NCBI RefSeq assembly: GCF_002080455.1
Contig: NZ_CP020555.1
Span: 4,421,501 to 4,485,500, forward strand
Reading direction: 5' to 3'
DNA length: 64,000 nucleotides
Origin: Streptomyces sp. Sge12
GTDB taxonomy: Bacteria; Actinomycetota; Actinomycetes; Streptomycetales; Streptomycetaceae
Below the pieces are notes generated by a model. That model saw nothing but the letters and a program-made list of their open reading frames with translations, ran no database searches and had not been told where the DNA came from. Positions 15,907 to 23,792 of this stretch are shown here, one piece after another. The position numbers and the translations under genes are program-made. Numbering within the stretch: the first letter of the stretch is position 1; each line of letters starts with the position of its first letter.

Positions 15907-16914
15907 GTGGGGATCGAGAGCGACCATCTGGTCTACGAATATCTGAGCCGCGTCGGGGACTTGGCGCAACGGCGGCAGCTGTCCTCGGGCGACCGGATGC
16001 GGTTGGTGGCCGGGCTGCGGGACGAGATCGACCGTCGGCGCGCCAAGTACGACCCGGACACCCCGGCCGCCGTACGGCGCATCCTGGAGCGCATCGGCAC
16101 GCCCGAGGAGGTCCTGGACACCCTCGGCTCCCGGCAGGGCGCGGACCCCGGATCCGCCCCGGCCGCCCCGGCCCCCGCCCCCGCCGACGCCGGTCTGTCG
16201 GTCCCCGTCCAGCGCGGGCCGGGCCGCCTGCGCCGCCGGGACACGGCCCCGGTGCGCCCGGCGGAACCCGAGAACGTGCCGCCGCACCTGGCCGGGCTGG
16301 ACGACCTCGGCCCCTCCGGCGGCGCCGAGCCCGACTGGTGGCGGGTGAGCCCGGGCGGGCCCGGGTCGGGCCCGCAGGTGGAGGGCTTCGCGGGCGGCAT
16401 CGAGATCCCGGACCTGTTCAAGGAGGACCCGGAGGAGGAGCCGGCGAAGGCGGGGGCGGCCCCGCCCGGGGAGGACGAGGGCCGCGCGCGGACCCTCGTA
16501 CGGTTCCTGCGGGAGCGGCGGCGCGCGAAGAAGGAAGCGGCGGCCGCCGCTGCGGCGGTCGCGGAGGCTCCGGCGGTCCGGCCGCGGCCGAACGCCTTCC
16601 TGCTGCTGGCCGCGGCGGTCCTCGTCGTCGGCATGGTGACGGGCTACTGGCTGCTGCTCGTCATCGGCTGGGCCCTGCCGTACGCGTCGCGCGTGCTGGG
16701 GCCGGCGGAGCGCAAGTGGGTCGTCTTCGGGCCGCCCGGTGCGGTCCTCGCCGGGGCGGTGCTCTGGCTGTGGGGCCGGATGAACGGCAAGTGGGGCGAG
16801 ACGCTCGCGGACGACCAGCTGAGCGGGGCGCTGCACGGGATGTGGCCGTGGGTGCTGAGGTCGGCGGCGCTGGCGTCGGTCCTGTACCTGGTGTGGCGGG
16901 CGCGGCGGAGGTAA
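15907..16914 (+). CDS. HAAS-domain membrane protein
   Basis: 335 residues. An N-terminal HAAS signalling domain (VYEYLSRVGDLAQRRQLSSGDRMRLVAGLRDEIDRRR, then VRRILERIGTPEEVLDTLG) is followed by a long Pro/Ala-rich disordered linker. Three C-terminal membrane segments follow (FLLLAAAVLVVGMVTGYWLLLVIGWALPY, a GAVLAGAVLWLWG helix, and SAALASVLYLVWRA). HAAS domains often pair with PadR regulators or permeases; no such partner is adjacent here. GTG 15907 is set by AAGGGAGGAGCC. A 7-bp hairpin follows the stop. Confidence 0.78.
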   Translation: MGIESDHLVYEYLSRVGDLAQRRQLSSGDRMRLVAGLRDEIDRRRAKYDPDTPAAVRRILERIGTPEEVLDTLGSRQGADPGSAPAAPAPAPADAGLSVPVQRGPGRLRRRDTAPVRPAEPENVPPHLAGLDDLGPSGGAEPDWWRVSPGGPGSGPQVEGFAGGIEIPDLFKEDPEEEPAKAGAAPPGEDEGRARTLVRFLRERRRAKKEAAAAAAAVAEAPAVRPRPNAFLLLAAAVLVVGMVTGYWLLLVIGWALPYASRVLGPAERKWVVFGPPGAVLAGAVLWLWGRMNGKWGETLADDQLSGALHGMWPWVLRSAALASVLYLVWRARRR

Positions 16915-16930
16915 CCCGTGGGGTGCGCCG

Positions 16931-16947
16931 CCGGGGCTCCGCCCCGG
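16931..16947. terminator. Short GC hairpin after the HAAS gene
   Basis: CCGGGGC-TCC-GCCCCGG: 7-bp perfect arms and a 3-nt loop, 17 nt after the stop. Its core equals part of the dispersed repeat family (GGGGCTCCGCCCC), so it may be a degenerate copy acting as terminator. Confidence 0.45.
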
Positions 16948-17010
16948 GCGTTCGCCTGCCGTTGCCCCGGGGTCGGCCGCCCGTACGGCGGCCTCGGCAC
17001 AATGGCAGGT

Positions 17011-17643
17011 ATGAACCTCACAGTCGGCTTCGACCTCGACATGACCCTCATCGACTCGCGCCCGGGGATCAAGGCCGCCTACCAGGCCCTGTCCGCCGAA
17101 ACGGGAACGTTCATCGACGCCGACGAGGCGATCACCCGTCTGGGCCCGCCGCTGGACGAGGAGCTCGCGCACTGGTTCCCGGCGGCCGAGATCCCGGCCG
17201 TCGCCGACCGCTACCGGGAGATCTACCCCACCCACGCCATCGGGCCGACCCCGGCGATGCCGGGTGCCCGCGAGGCCATCGAGGCCGTCCGGGCGCTCGG
17301 AGGCCGCGCGATCGTCGTCACGGCCAAGCACGAGCCCAACGCCCGCCTGCACCTGGCGCACCTGGGCATCGAGCCCGACGCGGTCATCGGTTGGCTCTGG
17401 GCGGAGGCCAAGGCCGGCGCGCTGCGCGAGTACGGCGCGCAGGTCTACGTCGGCGACCACGTCGGCGACGTACGCGGTGCCCGTACGGCCGGCGCGCTGT
17501 CCGTGGTGGTGCCGACCGGCCCGTGCCCCGAGGCGGAGCTGCGCGAGGCGGGCGCGGACGTGGTCCTGCCCGACCTCACCGCGCTGCCGCAGTGGCTCAC
17601 GCAGTACGTGGCCGCGCAGCCGGTGCAGGAGCAGCCGGTGTAG
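17011..17643 (+). CDS. HAD-superfamily phosphatase, phosphoglycolate-phosphatase-like
   Basis: 210-residue haloacid-dehalogenase hydrolase. Motif I is GFDLDMTLIDSR (nucleophile and acid/base Asp pair), motif II is IVVTAK, the conserved Lys region is WAEAKAGALREY, and motif IV is VYVGDHVGDVRGARTAG. The helical cap (ALSAETGTFIDADEAITRLGPPLDEEL) marks the Gph/YfnB-type subfamily. It hydrolyses a phosphomonoester; the substrate is unassigned. ATG 17011 is preferred (an in-frame ATG at 17002 exists). CACAAT ends 7 nt before it, so the transcript may be leaderless. Confidence 0.88.
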   Translation: MNLTVGFDLDMTLIDSRPGIKAAYQALSAETGTFIDADEAITRLGPPLDEELAHWFPAAEIPAVADRYREIYPTHAIGPTPAMPGAREAIEAVRALGGRAIVVTAKHEPNARLHLAHLGIEPDAVIGWLWAEAKAGALREYGAQVYVGDHVGDVRGARTAGALSVVVPTGPCPEAELREAGADVVLPDLTALPQWLTQYVAAQPVQEQPV

Positions 17644-17658
17644 GACCCGCGGTCCCGC

Positions 17659-17910
17659 TCACGCCTGCGAGGCGCGGGCGGCCCTGCGCTGCGCCGCCGC
17701 CGAGCGGAGCACGCCCGCCGCGGAGATGGCGAAGCCGACGCCCATGAGCATGCACACCGCCCACGCGTACGGCGGGAACGGGTCGATGTCGAGGAAGAGC
17801 GGAGCCATGGTCGCCAGCGTGGCCACGGCCCCGGCGATGAACACGATGCCGCCGGCCTTGACGAGTCCGTCGCCCGGCCGCGCTTCGTCGGAATGAGGAG
17901 TAACAGTCAC
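17659..17910 (-). CDS. Small integral membrane protein, 83 aa
   Basis: 83 residues with two predicted membrane helices (GGIVFIAGAVATLATMAPLFL and YAWAVCMLMGVGFAISAAGVL) and a basic C-terminal tail (RSAAAQRRAARASQA). Conserved-looking Streptomyces protein beside the cold-shock gene; function unknown. GTG start at 17910. It converges with the HAD phosphatase gene and is divergent from the cold-shock gene. Confidence 0.72.
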   Translation of the reverse strand: MTVTPHSDEARPGDGLVKAGGIVFIAGAVATLATMAPLFLDIDPFPPYAWAVCMLMGVGFAISAAGVLRSAAAQRRAARASQA

Positions 17911-18088
17911 CTCACCAGGGTAGTTGCCTGGCCGAAGGCAGCCGACGGCGAAGGACCGGGGAACGTCTTGTCACCCGGCCCCTGACCATTAGCCTTGAGG
18001 TGGCGGGTCACACATGGCCCGCTGCGCTGTTGTCCGGAGCCGTTCACGGCACTTCGGACCCCGACGAGCACAAGGACAGAGGACGGAC

Positions 18089-18472
18089 GTGCCTACCGGC
18101 AAGGTCAAGTGGTTCAACAGTGAGAAGGGCTTCGGCTTTCTCTCCCGCGACGACGGCGGCGACGTCTTCGTCCACTCGTCGGTGCTCCCTGCCGGGGTGG
18201 ACGCACTCAAGCCCGGCCAGCGCGTCGAGTTCGGTGTCGTCGCGGGTCAGCGCGGTGACCAGGCACTTTCGGTGACGGTACTGGACCCGGCGCCCTCCGT
18301 CGCGGCGGCGCAGCGACGCAAGCCCGACGAGCTCGCCTCGATCGTGCAGGACCTCACGACCCTGCTGGAGAACATCACCCCGATGCTGGAGCGCGGCCGC
18401 TACCCCGACAAGGTGCACGGCACGAAGATCGCCGGCCTGCTGCGCGCGGTGGCCGACCAGCTCGACGTCTGA
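18089..18472 (+). CDS. Cold-shock-domain protein with C-terminal extension
   Basis: 127-residue RNA/ssDNA-binding protein. The cold-shock domain occupies about residues 1-65 (TGKVKWFNSEKGFGFLSRDD with RNP1 KGFGFL, and RNP2 VFVHSSVL). It is followed by an unusual helical C-terminal half (KPDELASIVQDLTTLLENITPMLERGRYPDKVHGTKIAGLLRAVADQLDV) found in actinobacterial CSPs; the standard CspA length is about 67-70. GTG 18089 follows GAGGACGG. The leader from about 18000 is unusually long and may fold, which is typical of temperature-regulated csp mRNAs (inference). A strong terminator follows. Confidence 0.9.
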   Translation: MPTGKVKWFNSEKGFGFLSRDDGGDVFVHSSVLPAGVDALKPGQRVEFGVVAGQRGDQALSVTVLDPAPSVAAAQRRKPDELASIVQDLTTLLENITPMLERGRYPDKVHGTKIAGLLRAVADQLDV

Positions 18473-18482
18473 CCTCACGCGT

Positions 18483-18526
18483 ACGGCTGCGCCCCGCCAC
18501 TCGAAAGAGCGGCGGGGCGCAGCCGT
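18483..18526. terminator. Strong bidirectional hairpin terminator
   Basis: 16-bp perfect arms ACGGCTGCGCCCCGCC and GGCGGGGCGCAGCCGT around a 12-nt loop, located between the convergent cold-shock gene and mqnD. Confidence 0.85.
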
Positions 18527-18537
18527 GTCCATGCGGA

Positions 18538-19401
18538 TCAGCCCTGCGGGAAGTCCAGCGAGCCGGGCGCGATGGCCGGTACCAGCCCCTCCGCCGCCGC
18601 CCGGGTCAACAGCCCGCGCACCGCCGCGTAGCCGGAATCGCCGAGGTCGGCGGTGAACTCGTTGACGTAGAGACCGATGTGCTGGTCGGCGACGGCCGGG
18701 TCCAGCTCCTGGGCGTGCGCTTGCACGTACGGGCGGGAGGCCTCCGGGTCGTCCCAGGCCATCCGGACCGACGCACGCGCCGCCGCGGCCAGCGCGTGCA
18801 GCCGCTCGGCGCCCAGCGAGCGCTTGGCGATGATCGCGCCCAGCGGGATCGGCAGGCCGGTCGTGGACTCCCAGTGCTCACCCATGTCCGCCAGGCGGTG
18901 CAGCCCGTAGTCCTGATACGTGAACCGGGCCTCGTGGATGACCAGTCCGGCGTCCACGCGGCCGTCGCGGACCGCCGGCATGATCTCGTGGAACGGCAGG
19001 ACGACGACCTTGCCGACGCCCTCCGGCAGCACGTCCGCCGCCCACAGCCGGAACAGCAGGTAGGCGGTGGAGCGCTCGCTCGGTACGGCCACCGTCCGCC
19101 CGGCCAGGTCGAGCCCCGGCTCACGGGTCAACACCAGAGGACCGCAGCCGCGTCCCAGCGCACCGCCGCACGGCAGCAGCGCGTACTCCTCCAGCACCCA
19201 CGGCAGCACCGCGTACGAGACCTTCAGCACGTCCAGCTCGCCGCGCTCGGCCATGCCGTTGGTGAGGTCGATGTCCGCGAAGGTGACGTCGAGGCCGGGC
19301 GCGCCCGGGACCCGGCCGTGCGCCCACGCGTCGAAGACGAAGGTGTCGTTCGGGCAGGGCGAGTAGGCGATCCTCAGCGGTTCACCGGTGATCGTGCTCA
19401 T
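18538..19401 (-). CDS. mqnD: 1,4-dihydroxy-6-naphthoate synthase
   Basis: Menaquinone biosynthesis enzyme of the futalosine pathway, converting cyclic dehypoxanthine futalosine to 1,4-dihydroxy-6-naphthoate. 287 residues, start MSTITGEPLRIAYSPCPNDTFVFDAWAHG. Further signatures are DVTFADIDLTNGMAERGELDVLKVSY, DVLPEGVGKVVVLPFHEIMP and VIHEARFTYQDYGL. It has a periplasmic-binding-protein fold but is cytosolic. ATG 19401 follows GGGGAG, and its first 20 nt overlap the mqnB end, giving translational coupling. Third in the DUF2771-mqnB-mqnD operon. Confidence 0.96.
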   Translation of the reverse strand: MSTITGEPLRIAYSPCPNDTFVFDAWAHGRVPGAPGLDVTFADIDLTNGMAERGELDVLKVSYAVLPWVLEEYALLPCGGALGRGCGPLVLTREPGLDLAGRTVAVPSERSTAYLLFRLWAADVLPEGVGKVVVLPFHEIMPAVRDGRVDAGLVIHEARFTYQDYGLHRLADMGEHWESTTGLPIPLGAIIAKRSLGAERLHALAAAARASVRMAWDDPEASRPYVQAHAQELDPAVADQHIGLYVNEFTADLGDSGYAAVRGLLTRAAAEGLVPAIAPGSLDFPQG

Positions 19402-20113
19402 GGCGTTCTCCCCAGTTCGCGAGTACGGGCCCCAGCACGCGGAAGCCGTCGGTGAGCGCGCCGAGCGCGTCCCCGATCCGCCAGGCGGCACGGTCCCGCG
19501 GGCCCACGGCGTTGGACACGGCGCGGACCTCCAGTACGGGCAGCCCGTGCGCGGCGGCCGCCTCCGCGACCCCGAAGCCCTCCATGGCCTCGGCCCCGGC
19601 CATCGGGTGCCGGGCGGCGAGCTCGGCGGCCCGTTCGGCGGTGCCGGTGACGGTGGAGACGGTCAGCACGGGCGCGAGCAGCGCCCCGGTCGCCTCGGCG
19701 GCGCGGGCGGCGAGTTCGGCGGGCGGCAGGTGCACGCTGTGGCCGAAGCCGAGCTCGGTCACGTCGAGGAAGCCGTCGGGGGTCTCGGCCCCCAGGTCGG
19801 CGGCGACGATCGCGTCGGCCACTACGAGGGAACCGGGCGGGGCGGCGGGTGCGAACCCGCCGCCGATGCCGGCGGAGACGACGAGCGAGTAGTCGGCGAG
19901 GGCCAGGGCGGTGGCGGTGGCAGCGGCGGCCGCCGCGGGCCCGACGCCCCCGACGAGCACGTCGAAGGCGATGCCCGGAAGGTCCCGGCGGTTGATGGGG
20001 TAACCGCCGGGGAGCGTGCGCGGACCGGGACCGAAGGCGTCGGGATGAGGGGTCAGCCCGGTGGTGACGGAGTCTGCCTCCGCCGCCACCGCGGTCACGA
20101 CGAGCGCGCGCAC
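19382..20113 (-). CDS. mqnB: Futalosine hydrolase
   Basis: Nucleosidase that removes hypoxanthine from futalosine to give dehypoxanthine futalosine, the second menaquinone step in Streptomyces. 243 residues of the MTA/SAH-nucleosidase fold: RALVVTAVAAEADSV, VLVGGVGPAAAAAATATALA, VVSAGIGGGF, PMAGAEAMEGFGVAEAAAAHGLPVLEVRAVSN with the substrate-binding Glu, and AWRIGDAL. GTG 20113 is used because upstream sequence belongs to the DUF2771 gene, whose stop lies 13 nt earlier. It overlaps mqnD by 20 nt. Confidence 0.95.
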   Translation of the reverse strand: MRALVVTAVAAEADSVTTGLTPHPDAFGPGPRTLPGGYPINRRDLPGIAFDVLVGGVGPAAAAAATATALALADYSLVVSAGIGGGFAPAAPPGSLVVADAIVAADLGAETPDGFLDVTELGFGHSVHLPPAELAARAAEATGALLAPVLTVSTVTGTAERAAELAARHPMAGAEAMEGFGVAEAAAAHGLPVLEVRAVSNAVGPRDRAAWRIGDALGALTDGFRVLGPVLANWGERHEHDHR

Positions 20114-20126
20114 CGGTGCCGCCCGG

Positions 20127-20618
20127 TTACTTGAGCTTGAGGTTGAAGGACCAGACGGCGAGCGGCTTGCCGTCCTCGCCGATCTGCAGGAACGCCAGCT
20201 TCTTCGAGGCGGGGGCCTCGCCCTGGCCGCCGGTCGCGAAGACGTCCGCGCCGGGGAAGCTGCGGTAGGTGTTCGAGGAGGGCTCGGTGATCGGCTGGCC
20301 GTCCAGGACCGCCGACCAGCGCTTGCCGTCCTCGACGATCTCGGGCTCGACACCGAGACGCAGCGTGTCACCCCGGGCGTACTCGACGGTCTTGGGGTTC
20401 TTGAGGTTCGTGAGGCACTCCTGGACCTGTTCCATGGAGAGCTCCTTGCCTTCGTTGTGGCAGGAGGCTTCGGCGGACACCGACGAGGTGCCGACCGTCA
20501 CGGTCGCCAACGGTGTCGGCTTCTCGCCGCAGGCGGAGAGGAGGAGGAGGCCGGCGGACACGGCTCCGAGGGCCGCGACGCTGCGGCGGGCCCTACCCGA
20601 GAAAAGCGGTGCGGTCAT
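20127..20618 (-). CDS. DUF2771 lipoprotein
   Basis: 163-residue predicted lipoprotein: basic n-region, hydrophobic core and lipobox LLSAC (SVAALGAVSAGLLLLSACGEKPTP). The remainder is a DUF2771 domain (ASCHNEGKELSMEQVQECL ... DTLRLGVEPEIVEDGKRWSAVLDG). It probably sits on the outer face of the membrane; function unknown. It is first in the operon with mqnB and mqnD, 13 nt apart, and this linkage is the only functional clue, either to quinone biology or simply shared expression. Confidence 0.88.
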   Translation of the reverse strand: MTAPLFSGRARRSVAALGAVSAGLLLLSACGEKPTPLATVTVGTSSVSAEASCHNEGKELSMEQVQECLTNLKNPKTVEYARGDTLRLGVEPEIVEDGKRWSAVLDGQPITEPSSNTYRSFPGADVFATGGQGEAPASKKLAFLQIGEDGKPLAVWSFNLKLK

Positions 20619-20745
20619 GAGCCGAAGGCTATCGGGCCGGTGGGCTGCGCCGCCGCACGGGGTACCGGTGGCCTGCGGCGCGGCGTTGCTCCGGTTGCGC
20701 GAAGCCCCCGCCCCGGGGCCGTACCGGCCGGCGGGGCCTAGTCCG

Positions 20746-22104
20746 TCACGCCACGCGGGGGCGGGAGGTGCCCGGGTGGTGGTGGGGGGCGGAGAGGACG
20801 CCCCGGAGGGCCATCGTCGTGCCCAGGGCGACGATCGCGGCGGCCACGGACATCCCCAGTACCCCGTTCAGCGGCAGGACGATTCCGATCGCGCCGCCCA
20901 TCACCCACGCCACCTGGAGCAACGTCTCCGAACGGGCGAAGGCCGAGGTGCGCACCGACTCCGGCACGTCCCGCTGGATCATCGCGTCCAGCGACAGCTT
21001 CGCCAGCGCCTGGCAGAAGCCCGCCGTCGCACCCAGGACGGCCATGAACAGCCCGCTGAAGAACACCGCCGCGAGCACCGCCACGCCGAGGGTCAGGCAC
21101 AGCACCGCCGCGATGATCACCTCCGGCGCGCGGGCCCGCAGCCACGAGCCCACCGCCGTGCCGCACGCGTTGCCCACGCCCGCCGCGACGCCGACGATGC
21201 CCAGCGACACCGCCGCGCTCTGCCCCGCCAGGGGATGCTCGCGCAGCAGGAACGCCAGGAAGAAGATCAGGAACCCGGACAGTGCGCGCATCGAGGCGTT
21301 CGCCAGCAGCCCGCACAGCACCGACCGGCTCACCGTCCGCAGGCCCGGCCGCTTCGAGTGCGCCTCGTGCGTGGACAGCCGCGCCCGCCGCTCACCCTTG
21401 GCCTCGTCCACCTTGTGCGGCAGCGTGAACGCCGCGAAGGTGCCCCACACGAAGATCACACAGGCCCCGTACAGCGGCCACGGCGGGCCGATCGTGTGCA
21501 GGGCGGCCCCCAACGGCGCCGCGGCGCCCGTGGCGAGCAGACCGGCCAGGGTGACCCGCGAGTTCGCCTTCACGAGTGAGAATTTCGGCGGCAGCAGCCG
21601 CGGCACCACCGCACTGCGCACCACCCCGTACGACTTCGACGCCACCAGCACGCCCAGCGCCGCCGGATACAGCTGAATGCCCCCCGTGGCCACCGCGCCC
21701 GACATCATCAGCGCCAGCAGTGCACGGGCCAGCATCGCGGCCGCCATCGACGCCCGGCGGCCGTGCGGCAGCCGGTCCAGCAGCGGTCCGATCACCGGGG
21801 CCAGCACCGTGAAGGGGGCCATCGTGATGCCGAGGTACAGGGCCACCCGGCCGCGTGCCTCGTCCGTGGGGACGGAGAAGAACACCGTCGAGGCCAGCGC
21901 CACCGTGATCATCATGTCGCCGGCGCCGTTGATGGCGTGCAGCTCGATCAGCCTGCCGAGGCCCGATTCCCCCGCCCCGTGCGCGTGCGTCGCCCGCCTG
22001 ATGCCGCGCGCCGGAGAGTGCAGCACGCGCCCGACAGCCCGGCCGGCCCGCCTGGCCGGTCCCGAGCCGTCGTCGGACGACCGTACGGGTGCCACACTCG
22101 ACAT
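20746..22104 (-). CDS. MFS transporter
   Basis: 452-residue major facilitator with about 12 membrane segments (GDMMITVALASTVFFSVP, VALYLGITMAPFTVLAPVIGPLLDRLPHGRR as the loop-2/3 motif, ASMRALSGFLIFFLAFLLRE, VLGMSVAAAIVALGTTMALRGV). Substrate unknown; probably an exporter or a lipid/metabolite carrier. ATG 22104 is set at MSSVAPVRSS. A His-rich C-terminus (SAPHHHPGTS) is present. Monocistronic, divergent from the DUF3027 gene. Confidence 0.86.
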   Translation of the reverse strand: MSSVAPVRSSDDGSGPARRAGRAVGRVLHSPARGIRRATHAHGAGESGLGRLIELHAINGAGDMMITVALASTVFFSVPTDEARGRVALYLGITMAPFTVLAPVIGPLLDRLPHGRRASMAAAMLARALLALMMSGAVATGGIQLYPAALGVLVASKSYGVVRSAVVPRLLPPKFSLVKANSRVTLAGLLATGAAAPLGAALHTIGPPWPLYGACVIFVWGTFAAFTLPHKVDEAKGERRARLSTHEAHSKRPGLRTVSRSVLCGLLANASMRALSGFLIFFLAFLLREHPLAGQSAAVSLGIVGVAAGVGNACGTAVGSWLRARAPEVIIAAVLCLTLGVAVLAAVFFSGLFMAVLGATAGFCQALAKLSLDAMIQRDVPESVRTSAFARSETLLQVAWVMGGAIGIVLPLNGVLGMSVAAAIVALGTTMALRGVLSAPHHHPGTSRPRVA

Positions 22105-22432
22105 AGTGCCCCACCCGGCCCTCCCGGGGCGCCTCCCGGCGCGTCGCCGACCCGGTGGCTTGTCCGCGAATCGGACCTTGCATGTGTGCCCGAGGCTTAA
22201 GAGGAGGTAGCGTGCGTAGCGCGCCACCGGCGGTTGCTCCTGGCCGCGCGCCTCTTCGTGATCCCGCAGAATGGGTTGCAGTGAGGTGCGCCCGGAGTCC
22301 GATCGGGTGCGGACGTCGACGCGGCCCTCTGGTCCGCTCCGCCCGTGCCACGTACGGACAGCACCGACGGGTCGTTGTGGACGACAGTACGGACGGCGCA
22401 CACGTGAGACGGCGTAGGAGAGAACGAGACCA
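22105..22432. other. Divergent promoter region between MFS and DUF3027 genes
   Basis: 328 bp. No convincing gene; short in-frame stretches are broken and lack ribosome sites. It contains the divergent promoters. The sequence CACACGTGAG near 22402-22411 is an E-box-like palindrome but is not a parS match. A GGAG ribosome site precedes the DUF3027 GTG. Confidence 0.45.
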
Positions 22433-23356
22433 GTGAGTGCTGCGACGACGCGAAGCCGTACCCCGCGTACCCCCGACCGCCTGTGCGTCGAGGCGGTAGA
22501 ACTCGCCCGTGCGGCGGCCGAGGAGGCCGCCTTCCCCGGAGTGGTGGGCGCACACGTCTCCGCCGTGGCGGAGGGCGACCGCGTCGTCACCCACTTCTTC
22601 GAGTCCAAGGAACCCGGCTACCGGGGCTGGCGCTGGGCCGTCACCGTGACCCGCGCCTCCCGCGCGAAGAACGTCACCCTCGACGAAACGGTGCTGCTGC
22701 CCGGCGACGACGCACTGCTGGCCCCCGAGTGGGTGCCGTGGAGCGAGCGGCTGCGCCCCGGCGACATGGGCCCCGGCGACCTGCTGCCCACCGACGCCGA
22801 GGACCTGCGGCTGGAGCCGGGCTGGTCGGGCGAGGACACCCCGCCGCCGAACTCCGTCGTCTCCACCGAAATGGCCGAACTGGTCGAGGCCGAGGACGCC
22901 GACGTCACCGACCGCGCGGTGGTCCCCGTACGCGGCTCCATCACGTCGGTCGCCGAGGAACTGGGCATGCGCCGGGCGCGCGTGCTGTCGCGGTACGGGC
23001 TGCACACCGCCGCCGACCGCTGGGACGAGTCCTTCGGCGCCAAGACCCCGATGGCGCAGGCCGCGCCCGCGTCCTGCGTCTCCTGCGGCTTCCTGGTCGC
23101 CGTCGGCGGCTCGCTCGGCCAGGCCTTCGGCGTCTGCGCGAACGAGTTCAGCCCGGCCGACGGCCGTCTGGTGTCGCTGTCCTACGGCTGCGGCGGCCAC
23201 TCGGAGGCCGCGGTCATGCCGGCGCCGCTGCGGCCGGCCCCGCCCGTGCTCGACTCGATGGCCTCGGACGAGTTCACCCTGCGCCCGGCCGCCGACAGCG
23301 GCTCGGTGCCGGACGCGGCCGCCGACCTGCCGGCCGCGGACCTCGGCCACTCGTAG
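22433..23356 (+). CDS. DUF3027 domain-containing protein with zinc-ribbon-like cysteines
   Basis: 307-residue actinobacterial protein of the DUF3027 family: ARAAAEEAAFPGVVGAHVSAVAEGDRVVTHFFES, EPGYRGWRWAVTVTRASR, then VLLPGDDALLAPEWVPWSERLRPGDMGPGDLLP. A C-terminal Cys set (CVSCGFLV ... VCANEFSPADG ... YGCGGHSEA) probably binds zinc. No known activity. GTG 22433 follows TAGGAGAG. The NfeD-like and flotillin genes lie downstream on the same strand with an 78-nt gap, so they may have a separate promoter. Confidence 0.88.
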   Translation: MSAATTRSRTPRTPDRLCVEAVELARAAAEEAAFPGVVGAHVSAVAEGDRVVTHFFESKEPGYRGWRWAVTVTRASRAKNVTLDETVLLPGDDALLAPEWVPWSERLRPGDMGPGDLLPTDAEDLRLEPGWSGEDTPPPNSVVSTEMAELVEAEDADVTDRAVVPVRGSITSVAEELGMRRARVLSRYGLHTAADRWDESFGAKTPMAQAAPASCVSCGFLVAVGGSLGQAFGVCANEFSPADGRLVSLSYGCGGHSEAAVMPAPLRPAPPVLDSMASDEFTLRPAADSGSVPDAAADLPAADLGHS

Positions 23357-23434
23357 AGCGGTCACCCGTAGAGCGGTCGTGCCCGGCCGGGTCGTCCGGC
23401 CCTGCCCGCGGGCGCCGCGGCGTACCCTCGCCCC

Positions 23435-23665
23435 ATGGGGGACACGGGCGCGGACGCGGACATGGTGGGAATGACCGGGCGGGTGACCGGAACGGTCGGG
23501 CCGGGCCTGGTGGGCGAGGTCATCGTCCGGATCCGGGGCGGGGCGGAGCACTTCCTCGCGCATCCGGTCCCGGGGACCGGCCGCCTGGCCGTCGGGACGG
23601 TGGTCACGGTGGTCGAGTACCTGCCGCCGCGCACGGTGTACGTCATGGCGGCCTACGACAACTGA
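23435..23665 (+). CDS. NfeD-like small OB-fold protein, 76 aa
   Basis: Short protein made almost entirely of a beta-rich block: GMTGRVTGTVGPGLVGEVIVRIRGGAEHFLAHPVPGTGRLAVGTVVTVVEYLPPRTVYVM, which is the pattern of the soluble OB-fold of NfeD (GxxGxaxt-L--G-v-v-G---dA ... G--V-Vv). It lacks NfeD membrane and protease parts. It is encoded 127 nt upstream of the flotillin gene, and NfeD-flotillin pairing is well known (YuaF/FloT type). ATG 23435 lies 6 nt after TACCCT, so it may be leaderless. Confidence 0.75.
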   Translation: MGDTGADADMVGMTGRVTGTVGPGLVGEVIVRIRGGAEHFLAHPVPGTGRLAVGTVVTVVEYLPPRTVYVMAAYDN

Positions 23666-23792
23666 CGCCCCGTCCCACCTGTACGTATCAGGATGGCGAC
23701 AAGACGCGGCCGACGTCTTCCGGACCGGCCGCGGCAGGCGCAGACTCGCCCTCGTCGGTGCCGAACGGCACCGCGCTAAGGGGGCGTTGCCG

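Noticed and set aside
17002..17010. Upstream ATG for the HAD phosphatase (MAGMNLTVGF)
   Set aside because: Cannot be excluded, but it overlaps the -10-like CACAAT; the ATG at 17011 fits the leaderless spacing better.
22402..22411. Second parS site (CACGTG core) upstream of DUF3027
   Set aside because: Only the CACGTG core matches; the flanks (CA and AG) differ from the consensus.
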